From positions 1 through 15,171 of the forward strand of contig JAEHKQ010000041.1 of assembly GCA_016838795.1 (NCBI GenBank): 15,171 nucleotides of DNA, given 5' to 3'. Within the stretch, counting starts at the first letter, position 1, and the number at the start of each line of letters is the position of its first letter. Shown piece by piece: positions 1-5,262 of this stretch. The translations under genes and the position numbers were made by a program. The notes under the pieces are model-generated. The model was not told where the DNA came from, did no database searches, and was given only the letters and a program-made list of their open reading frames with translations. The DNA comes from Nitrosopumilales archaeon. GTDB taxonomy: Archaea > Thermoproteota > Nitrososphaeria > Nitrososphaerales > Nitrosopumilaceae.

Positions 1-155
1 ACGGACATGTCTAATCTCATTTCATTCATAACCATAATTCTATACTCTTTCCATTCTGCCCAACATTTGTTACAGCAAGGATATTTTTCTGCCGGGGGTT
101 CGAGTTGTGCGTCTTCAGGAATTGAATTTTTACATTTTGTGCAAGTTCTACTCAA
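1..155 (-). CDS. YggX-like Fe(2+)-trafficking / oxidative damage protection protein, partial
   Basis: This gene starts at a TTG at 155 on the minus strand and runs off the left edge, so only the first 51 residues are visible. The frame opens SRTCTKCK, then has CCNKCWAEW and an MNEMRLDMS stretch. The Trp-x-x-Trp followed by an (I/M)NE..L.M pattern matches the core of bacterial YggX proteins (WQxWQ...MLINEKxLNMM), which protect Fe-S clusters and are thought to traffic Fe(II). Unlike the bacterial family it carries CxxC and CCxxC pairs, so it probably also binds zinc or iron. A TATA-like AGATAAAAGG lies about 26 bases upstream, and an in-frame TAA sits two codons before the TTG, which fixes the start. 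The missing C-terminus prevents a full family check. It is divergent from the zinc-ribbon gene at 231. Confidence 0.7.
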   Translation of the reverse strand, partial: MSRTCTKCKNSIPEDAQLEPPAEKYPCCNKCWAEWKEYRIMVMNEMRLDMS

Positions 156-230
156 TGATATTTACCCCTTAAAACCCCTTTTATCTTTTTCATTCTAAAC
201 CAATAATAGTAAACCGGCTCATAGAATATT

Positions 231-452
231 ATGAAAATAATATGTCCTAAATGTAAAAAAGGGGCCAATCTTTCTCCTGATTTCTCAATGGTAAGATGTG
301 AGAATTGTGATCTTGAGATGAGCTATGGAGAATATGTCAAGTTTGTTGCTCATAATGATTTAGTATATTCAGATATTCTTGGAGATTATACTGGCAGTAC
401 AGAAGGGGAAACTGCAGGTACTTTAGATGATTGGGATTCACAATCTGGTTAA
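231..452 (+). CDS. small zinc-ribbon protein, function unknown
   Basis: A 73-residue protein starting at ATG. Residues 5-8 are CPKC and residues 23-26 are CENC, spaced as in a small zinc ribbon. The C-terminal half is acidic and rich in Gly, Thr, Ser and Asp, with no further cysteines, and is probably disordered. Such one-knuckle proteins are common in thaumarchaeal genomes, and their roles (protein or nucleic-acid binding) are mostly unassigned. It is divergent from the YggX-like gene, with about 75 bases between the two starts, so their promoters lie close together. I do not recognise a specific function. Confidence 0.75.
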   Translation: MKIICPKCKKGANLSPDFSMVRCENCDLEMSYGEYVKFVAHNDLVYSDILGDYTGSTEGETAGTLDDWDSQSG

Positions 453-500
453 ATGATTCATCATGTTAAAATAATTAATTCCAAAGATTGTTTATTGTAG

Positions 501-1136
501 TTGGAGTTTCTCTTTGAAAATATCCTTAATTTGATTGGATTTCTTGTGGGTCTAACCATAGGTTCAATGTCTTATATTGGTTTCAAAAATACAGGAAGTC
601 CAACTTTATTTCGTTTATCAATTGCATTTTTTTCAATTTGTGTTGGTTTTTTTGTAATTTGGGCAGGATTTATGGTAGAAGATTTTGTAATAAAATCTGG
701 ACACATTGAAAGAGGGGTACAGACATTGGGAATTGGAATTCAAACAGTTGGTTACTTCTTTATTGCATTCTCACACGGTATCAAATCATTTTTCCCAAAA
801 TCACGTTACTTTAGATCAGTTGGTATATTTCCACTGTTTTTAGTTTCTGTAATTCACATTGAAAATATTTTTAGATCAATTTCATTTATCTTATTGGCTT
901 ATGGTGCAATCGAAACAATGTTATCATATCTTGAAAGTAAAAAGAAGGGAGCAATTTTTGTTACACTTGGTTTATCATTGCTTGCTTTTGGTGAATTTAT
1001 TGGATGGTATTCCTTTGTGTTTCCAGAATCGATTTTGTATTATCTTTCTATATCCATTAAGATTAGTGGCTTGATTTCATTATTTATTCCAGTTAGTAAA
1101 GTGCCTCTAAGGAAAATCAAATTTGATGAATTGTAA
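501..1136 (+). CDS. multi-spanning membrane protein, unknown function
   Basis: A 211-residue protein starting at TTG (501). An in-frame TAG immediately precedes it, and an AT-rich AAATAATTAATT lies about 26 bases upstream, which supports this start. Seven hydrophobic stretches can be read, at roughly residues 5-27, 37-59, 72-94, 105-121, 125-143, 150-172 and 182-203. A short Lys-rich segment (SKKKG) before the sixth and a charged tail (PLRKIKFDEL) suggest cytoplasmic positions. No catalytic or metal motif stands out. The seven-helix layout resembles unassigned thaumarchaeal membrane proteins, with no sign of a retinal-binding lysine in the last helix. It stands alone, followed by a T-rich intergenic stretch. 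Confidence 0.7.
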   Translation: MEFLFENILNLIGFLVGLTIGSMSYIGFKNTGSPTLFRLSIAFFSICVGFFVIWAGFMVEDFVIKSGHIERGVQTLGIGIQTVGYFFIAFSHGIKSFFPKSRYFRSVGIFPLFLVSVIHIENIFRSISFILLAYGAIETMLSYLESKKKGAIFVTLGLSLLAFGEFIGWYSFVFPESILYYLSISIKISGLISLFIPVSKVPLRKIKFDEL

Positions 1137-1273
1137 GAATTTCTAAAAGTTTAGGCTTAATTTTTCTCTAATTTTTGTTAAGATTCTTGGTCAAAATCTT
1201 TTATCTCATTGGTATAATGCAAAATATCTTACCACTATCATATTGATTATGAGAACTATTAGTGAGCTATAAT

Positions 1274-1561
1274 ATGGTAGAGTATCGAACTCATATGAAA
1301 ATCATTGGCGACATTTTAACCACTACAAGAGATGAACTAGCAGATGATGATGGTGCTACAGTCACTTTTCTGATAAGGAAGGCAAACATCTCTCATGTAA
1401 GAATCTCCAGAATTTTGACTAATCTAGTTTCGCAAGGTCTTCTAGAACAAGATAGTTCGCAGGGAGCTTGTCGATATAGAATTAGTCATTCAGGAAGAGA
1501 ATTTCTACATGCATATCAAACATTTAGCAGATTTGCTGAGAATTTCGGTCTAGCTATCTAA
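1274..1561 (+). CDS. winged-helix transcriptional regulator (HTH_45-like)
   Basis: About 95 residues from ATG 1274. The sequence opens MVEYRTHMKIIGDILTTT, has a helix-turn-helix centred on LIRKANISHVRISRIL, a wing region (GACRYRIS) and a final helix containing FLHAYQTF. This is the layout of the short archaeal wHTH family seen in many copies in Thaumarchaeota (Pfam HTH_45, PF14947). An in-frame GTG at 1262 would add four residues, but the close paralog at 8043 begins MVSYRT at the equivalent point, so I chose ATG 1274. The protein probably binds DNA as a dimer and represses or activates nearby genes; no target can be read. Its last bases overlap a small acidic frame on the other strand. Confidence 0.85.
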   Translation: MVEYRTHMKIIGDILTTTRDELADDDGATVTFLIRKANISHVRISRILTNLVSQGLLEQDSSQGACRYRISHSGREFLHAYQTFSRFAENFGLAI

Positions 1562-1648
1562 ATCAATCTCGTCTTCATAATCTTCTAAATCATCATCAAA
1601 ATCATCTTCAAACTCATTATCTTCAAAATCAGAATGAAATTTTTTCAT
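1550..1648 (-). CDS. possible 32-residue acidic microprotein
   Basis: A short minus-strand frame from ATG 1648 to TAG 1550-1552. It begins MKKFHSDFEDNEFED and is then nearly all Asp/Glu with interspersed Phe, Leu and Tyr. The aromatic residues recurring every three or four positions in an acidic run, and the AT-rich region with TTTATT upstream, argue that this could be translated. It could also be a low-complexity by-product of a repetitive TCATC/TCTTC stretch. Its end overlaps the end of the winged-helix gene by 12 bases. No function can be assigned. Confidence 0.4.
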   Translation of the reverse strand: MKKFHSDFEDNEFEDDFDDDLEDYEDEIDLDS

Positions 1649-1711
1649 AAATTTCAAATCGCTAATAAATCAAATTATTATTAAAGATATGTTTACACAA
1701 TTTCGAAAACT

Positions 1712-2311
1712 TTGAAAATGAAATGTGACACAGAGGGAATTAGGATAGCAGGTGAAACAATCAAGCGAGGAGGGATTGTGGTGTTTCCAACAGATACTGT
1801 TTATGGTATAGGTTGTGATCCATACAATAAGGATGCTGTTGCATCAATATACAGAATTAAAAGTCGAGATACTAAAAAACAATTTCCAATTCTGGGAGCT
1901 TCAAAGGCTGATCTTTCTAAAATTGCTATTTTTGATAAAAGATCAAGCAAGATTGCTGAAAAATTTTGGCCTGGACCAATTACTTTAATTTTAAAATTAA
2001 AAGATAAAAGATTAAAAGAATCATTGGGTATTGAAAACAAAGTTGCTATAAGAGTTCCAAATAATCAATGTGTGTTATCTCTTTTGAAACAATGCAATTT
2101 ACTGGTTGGAACTAGTGCAAATATCTCTGGTTCATCTCCACATACAAATCCAGAAGAATGTGCCAAAAGGCTTACAGGATACGACTTGTTGTTAGATGGT
2201 GGGACCATCACTAATACTATTGAATCAACAATAATTGAAATTAAAGAAAATGAAATCAATGTTCTCAGAAAAGGTGACATTACAAAAGAGGAGATTTTGA
2301 ACATATTTTGA
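1712..2311 (+). CDS. threonylcarbamoyl-AMP synthase (Sua5/YrdC family)
   Basis: This enzyme makes L-threonylcarbamoyl-AMP from Thr, bicarbonate and ATP, the substrate that KEOPS uses to place t6A at position 37 of ANN-decoding tRNAs. The 199 residues span one YrdC domain: GGIVVFPTDTVYGIGCDP near residues 20-37, the KSRDTKKQFP region that usually contacts nucleotide, FWPGPITLIL, VAIRVPN, and GTSANISG. The length equals the single-domain YrdC/YwlC core, so the C-terminal Sua5 domain is absent. The start is TTG 1712, with an ATG two codons later at 1718 as an alternative. Its stop overlaps the TTG of the THUMP gene in the sequence TTGA, indicating translational coupling. A Cgi121-containing gene lies just beyond on the other strand. 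Confidence 0.92.
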   Translation: MKMKCDTEGIRIAGETIKRGGIVVFPTDTVYGIGCDPYNKDAVASIYRIKSRDTKKQFPILGASKADLSKIAIFDKRSSKIAEKFWPGPITLILKLKDKRLKESLGIENKVAIRVPNNQCVLSLLKQCNLLVGTSANISGSSPHTNPEECAKRLTGYDLLLDGGTITNTIESTIIEIKENEINVLRKGDITKEEILNIF

Positions 2312-2829
2312 ATTTAATAATTACTTGCTCGAGACACTTTGAATCCGAAGCTACTGTTGAACTAAGAAAGGTTTTATCAATTTTTGGGGATGAAGATCCA
2401 AAAATAACTATTTCAGAAATGTCAGGAATTTTAACTGCCGATACACACTGTGATCCTTTTGAGATTACAAGAAAAATTAAAGATAAGGTTATAGAGGAAC
2501 CATGGTCAATTAGGTATTGTCTTAGAATTATTCCAATTCAAGAATTTACCAATACAGATTTAGAAGAAATTTTGAATGCAACCGGTAAATTAGTAAAAAA
2601 AATCAAAGAAGATGAATCATATAGAATAACTGTAGAGAAACGCAATCATGAGATATCTAGTAAATTAATAATTTCAAAACTAGCTGATAAAATTCAAAAT
2701 AAAGTGTCATTGGAGAAACCAGATTGGGTAGTTTTAGTTGAAATAATAGGTAACAAAACTGGTCTTGCGGTATTAAGAGATGAAGATGTCTTTAGGTTAG
2801 AAATTACAAAAAGGAAATTAATGGAATAA
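2308..2829 (+). CDS. THUMP-domain protein, Tan1-like
   Basis: A 173-residue protein starting at the TTG inside the Sua5 stop overlap. The N-terminal half (LIITCSRHFESEAT) is the usual NFLD-like lead-in. The C-terminal half holds the THUMP core, with YRITVEKRNHEISS near residues 105-118, then KPDWVVLVEIIGNKTGLAVL. THUMP domains bind the tRNA acceptor end. With no methyltransferase, sulfurtransferase or pseudouridine synthase domain attached, the closest match by architecture is Tan1, the tRNA adaptor for ac4C acetylation in eukaryotes. Its archaeal catalytic partner would be encoded elsewhere. The coupling to Sua5 supports a tRNA-modification role. Its end overlaps the converging Ubl-Cgi121 gene by 12 bases. 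Confidence 0.8.
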   Translation: MNLIITCSRHFESEATVELRKVLSIFGDEDPKITISEMSGILTADTHCDPFEITRKIKDKVIEEPWSIRYCLRIIPIQEFTNTDLEEILNATGKLVKKIKEDESYRITVEKRNHEISSKLIISKLADKIQNKVSLEKPDWVVLVEIIGNKTGLAVLRDEDVFRLEITKRKLME

Positions 2830-3597
2830 TATTGCTGCTTTTTCAACAAGTATATCTTCTAGCGGAGAACTAGATGCTACTGAATCTATTTGTTTTTTAG
2901 AAATTTTGAATTGTTTTTTTATGAAGGCAGAATTATTTGTTGAGATAATTTTAGAATTCAAGTGGGGGATTAGTTCAAAGTTCAACATATTCAAAATTAA
3001 TTTACTGCCTAATGCCATAATGAGGAAATTTTTTCTGGGTTTTATTCCTGCAGTTTTAATAGCTTTAGAGATTTGAGTCGTACAAGCAAATCTCATTAAA
3101 ATGTCTATTTCTAGTTTTTTTGAAAGCATGGCTTGATTTTTTTTTGCTTTAAGTGAGATTTGGATAATTTTTTTGGCATGCGATTTACCTAAAACGAATC
3201 TAGTTTCTATACCTTGAAGAATCAAATTTGGAAATTTATTTCTCAGATTATCTAGAAAATCTACATTCAATCTAGATTTGGAATTAATTTCAAATATTTC
3301 GATCAGTATTTTATTGATTTGAAACTGGGTTCGCGAATTAGAACCACCATGAATGACAGGAATGATACTAATAACATCATTATCATGTAATTGCGTATTT
3401 TTTCCATCTAGTGCGGACGAATCAACTCCATTGATAGCAATAAGGAGATTGTTAACATCCAATTTGGGAGTATTCAATGGTTTTTTTGATTTGAGCAGAT
3501 CAAGAAGTGTGTGTATAGTAAGATTGGTATCATCAATAGTTATCTCTCCAGTAGAGAATGTTTTTTTTGCACCACCCAAAAATTTGACGTGTATCAA
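2818..3597 (-). CDS. MoaD/ThiS-type ubiquitin-like domain fused to KEOPS subunit Cgi121
   Basis: A 259-residue two-domain protein from TTG 3597. Residues 1-85 look like a beta-grasp ubiquitin-like protein: IHVKFLGGAKKTF opening, LLIAINGVDSSALDG in the middle, then HDNDVISIIPVIHGG, the classic end of MoaD/ThiS/Urm1 proteins with Gly-Gly at 84-85. In free sulfur carriers the protein ends there; here it continues. Residues about 120-259 match Cgi121, the KEOPS subunit that binds the tRNA 3' end: LQGIETRFVLGK, EIDILMRFACTTQISKAIK, and a final SPLEDILVEKAAILF, closely like archaeal Cgi121 patterns. It lies 18 bases after S17e on the same strand and converges on Sua5-THUMP. Whether the fusion stays intact or is cut after Gly-Gly is unknown. 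Confidence 0.85.
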   Translation of the reverse strand: MIHVKFLGGAKKTFSTGEITIDDTNLTIHTLLDLLKSKKPLNTPKLDVNNLLIAINGVDSSALDGKNTQLHDNDVISIIPVIHGGSNSRTQFQINKILIEIFEINSKSRLNVDFLDNLRNKFPNLILQGIETRFVLGKSHAKKIIQISLKAKKNQAMLSKKLEIDILMRFACTTQISKAIKTAGIKPRKNFLIMALGSKLILNMLNFELIPHLNSKIISTNNSAFIKKQFKISKKQIDSVASSSPLEDILVEKAAILFH

Positions 3598-3615
3598 TAT
3601 AACAGAATTAATTTT

Positions 3616-3954
3616 TTATTCTGAAGCGTTTTCAGGAATTTCTTGTGTTTTTTCTTCAGTCTGCGGAACGTCAGAAGGTGTAGACGTTTTTACTTCAGAA
3701 GCATTAGAATCTAAATTTTCAGAAGTTTCTTCATCTAATTTGGTTTGTTTGGCAAGTTTTTCATCCTGCTTCTTTTTGTCAAGCACTTCATGTTTAAGAA
3801 ATCTTGTGATATATCCAGCAATTTTATTTTTGAGACTTTTAGAACGAATTATTGTAATGCCATCCAAGGTTTTTTTATTTTCATCAAAATTAATACCAAA
3901 ATCAGCTTTATTATTTTCTAAGACTTGCATCGAAAGTTTTTTGATTCTGTCCAC
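3616..3954 (-). CDS. 30S ribosomal protein S17e with acidic C-terminal extension
   Basis: A component of the small ribosomal subunit in archaea and eukaryotes. The 112 residues start at GTG 3954 with MDRIKKLSMQVLENN, and residues about 20-55 carry the S17e signature: FGINFDENKKTL, then IRSKSLKNKIAGYITRF, matching the family's (P/K)SKRLRNxIAGYVTR. Archaeal S17e usually ends near residue 62-67. Here about 50 further residues rich in Glu, Ser, Thr, Lys and Pro follow, and are probably disordered. A strong TATA box (TATAAAAAA) sits 26 bases upstream inside the end of the TatD gene, so the mRNA is probably leaderless. The Ubl-Cgi121 gene follows after 18 bases and is likely co-transcribed. Confidence 0.88.
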   Translation of the reverse strand: MDRIKKLSMQVLENNKADFGINFDENKKTLDGITIIRSKSLKNKIAGYITRFLKHEVLDKKKQDEKLAKQTKLDEETSENLDSNASEVKTSTPSDVPQTEEKTQEIPENASE

Positions 3955-3975
3955 TCATCCGATAATCGAAGGGGG

Positions 3976-3984
3976 TTTTTTATA
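3976..3984 (-). promoter_or_regulatory. TATA box for S17e
   Basis: On the minus strand this reads TATAAAAAA, centred 26 bases before the GTG start of S17e and directly after the TatD stop codon. The spacing predicts transcription starting at or next to the GTG. The S17e and Ubl-Cgi121 genes can therefore be expressed independently of TatD. Confidence 0.65.
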
Positions 3985-3985
3985 C

Positions 3986-4741
3986 CTATATACCTAGATA
4001 GTTGTTTGAATTTTGTTCTAAAATAGTTGAGAAATCGTCATATGTTTCTCTAAGAATTTTGCTGGCGCAAAACACTACACTTGGAATAAAGCTAATTTGT
4101 GCAGGTTTAAAACCGAAACATTTTGAAAATCTTACGGGACCATCAGTTTCAACTAGGATCTTATCTTTGTTAGTTTTTGAAAGGAGGGTTTGTTTATCTG
4201 TTGCATATACCATAACTGGTCCATAAGATACAAAAAAATCCATATCCATCGCTTTTTGTAATTGTTTTTTATTTCCATCAAACCAATGTAACAATACACC
4301 ATTAATGGAATAAGATGGCATAATTTTATAGATTTCATCAAGAGTTTTTCTGGAATGAATTGAAACAGGTTTTTTTTGTTTTTCAGCAAGAGATAATAGA
4401 GTTTCAAATACTTTTTTTTGTAAAATAAATTGTTCTTCTGACTCAATGTAAGTTCTATCAAGACCTATTTCTCCGATTCCTGAAATTTTATCATTGTTTT
4501 GTAGGATCAACTCTTCCATATCATCTAAATTATCCTTGAATTTTTCTGGATGAATTCCTACAAATGGAAAAATTAGGTCACTTTCCTTAGCGAGCTCAAG
4601 TGTTTTTTTTGAATTTGGATTATCCGTTGAGACACAACATGCTTTGATATGCAATTTTTCCATACTTCTGATTATATACTGAATTTCTGTGTCATATTGA
4701 GAATCGGATAAATGAATATGAGAGTCTAGAATCCAGTTCAT
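3986..4741 (-). CDS. TatD-family metal-dependent hydrolase
   Basis: A 251-residue TIM-barrel nuclease/hydrolase when started at ATG 4741 (MNWILDSHIHL). Metal-binding features appear in order: DSHIHL (HxH) near residues 6-11, GEIGLD near 93-98, SIHSR, VLLHWFDG, and ETDGP near the C-terminus. This is the complete TatD set (His-x-His, Glu, His, His, Asp). TatD proteins act as 3'-5' exonucleases or DNA-repair deoxyribonucleases; the substrate here is not shown. An in-frame ATG at 4807 would add 22 residues without family similarity, and a TATA-like TATTTAGG sits 26 bases before 4741, so the shorter form is preferred. It is divergent from the histone gene. Confidence 0.88.
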   Translation of the reverse strand: MNWILDSHIHLSDSQYDTEIQYIIRSMEKLHIKACCVSTDNPNSKKTLELAKESDLIFPFVGIHPEKFKDNLDDMEELILQNNDKISGIGEIGLDRTYIESEEQFILQKKVFETLLSLAEKQKKPVSIHSRKTLDEIYKIMPSYSINGVLLHWFDGNKKQLQKAMDMDFFVSYGPVMVYATDKQTLLSKTNKDKILVETDGPVRFSKCFGFKPAQISFIPSVVFCASKILRETYDDFSTILEQNSNNYLGI

Positions 4742-4812
4742 AATTTTTCCAACTAAAGTCTCCCTAAATAGTCTGTAGAAATCGATATTTTTGTGATATT
4801 TTTTCACTCAAA

Positions 4813-4822
4813 GTTTTTTATC
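4813..4822 (+). promoter_or_regulatory. TATA box for the histone gene
   Basis: GTTTTTTATC is centred about 27 bases before the ATG of the histone gene, which fits a leaderless transcript. It lies in the roughly 100-base space shared with the divergent TatD gene. Confidence 0.55.
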
Positions 4823-4844
4823 ATCTGCACGAAGAATTCAATTA

Positions 4845-5066
4845 ATGAAATCCTCCGAGTTTGGATTATCTGCAATGTACCGAATTTTAAAAAAATCAGG
4901 AGCTCAAAGAGTTAGTGATGAATCAGCTGATGAACTACGAAGAATTTTGGAAGAGATTGCAGTTACAATAGCCAAAAGTGCTGTAGAAATGTCAAATCAT
5001 GCTAGCAGAAAAACAGTGAAAGCTGAAGATGTTAAATTAGCATCAAAGCTATTTACAAAATTCTGA
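4845..5066 (+). CDS. archaeal histone (HMf-like)
   Basis: A 73-residue single histone fold starting at ATG 4845. Helix 1 is GLSAMYRILKKSGA, loop 1 holds QRVSDESADELR, the long central helix is RILEEIAVTIAKSAVEMSNHA, and loop 2 to helix 3 is SRKTVKAEDVKLASKL. The RKTVKAEDVKLA segment is the usual archaeal loop 2 signature (with Lys-Thr-Val-x-x-x-Asp-(V/I)). There are no tails, as expected for archaea. These proteins dimerise and wrap DNA into flexible chromatin-like filaments. tRNA-Cys follows after about 40 bases in the same direction. Confidence 0.95.
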   Translation: MKSSEFGLSAMYRILKKSGAQRVSDESADELRRILEEIAVTIAKSAVEMSNHASRKTVKAEDVKLASKLFTKF

Positions 5067-5107
5067 TCTAAAGAGTTTAATTGTTGCAAACGTGTTTTTC
5101 TCACTGC

Positions 5108-5179
5108 GGTGAGGTGGCAGAGCGGTTATGCGTGGGCCTGCAAAGCCTATACAAGGGGGTTCGACTCCCTCCCTCACCT
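5108..5179 (+). tRNA. tRNA-Cys (GCA)
   Basis: A full cloverleaf can be folded by hand. The acceptor GGTGAGG pairs with CCTCACC. The D stem is GCA/TGC. The anticodon stem TGGGC/GCCTA encloses loop CTGCAAA with anticodon GCA. The T stem GGGGG/CCCTC encloses loop TTCGACT. The discriminator is T (U73), as in nearly all tRNA-Cys. No intron is seen and CCA is not encoded. A run of seven T follows closely. Confidence 0.95.
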
Positions 5180-5183
5180 CTAA

Positions 5184-5190
5184 TTTTTTT
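5184..5190 (+). terminator. T-tract after tRNA-Cys
   Basis: Seven consecutive T begin five bases after the tRNA discriminator, matching the oligo-T termination used by archaeal RNA polymerase. No hairpin other than the tRNA itself is involved. Confidence 0.55.
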
Positions 5191-5262
5191 AAAACTTGAA
5201 GTAAGTTGAGTTATTATGTAATTACCATCTTTTCTAAATACATGACATATTACAAGGTTTGA

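Noticed and set aside
7..198. 63-residue plus-strand frame at the left edge
   Set aside because: It is antisense to the YggX-like gene, has no recognisable features, and the opposite strand shows conserved Cys and Trp motifs.
1137..1261. C/D box small RNA in intergenic gaps
   Set aside because: No convincing RTGATGA and CTGA pair was found here or in the gaps at 7015-7192 and 8782-9018.
3742..3778. CRISPR or tandem repeats
   Set aside because: No regularly spaced repeats with unique spacers occur anywhere in the window; T-rich and Glu/Lys-coding stretches only look repetitive.
3353..3997. 214-residue plus-strand frame
   Set aside because: Long but runs antisense across S17e and the Ubl-Cgi121 gene, with Ser/Phe-rich composition typical of a reversed Glu/Lys-rich gene.
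4742..4807. Longer TatD N-terminus from ATG 4807
   Set aside because: The extra 22 residues have no family match, and the TATA-like box at 4763-4770 lies inside them at the right distance for ATG 4741.
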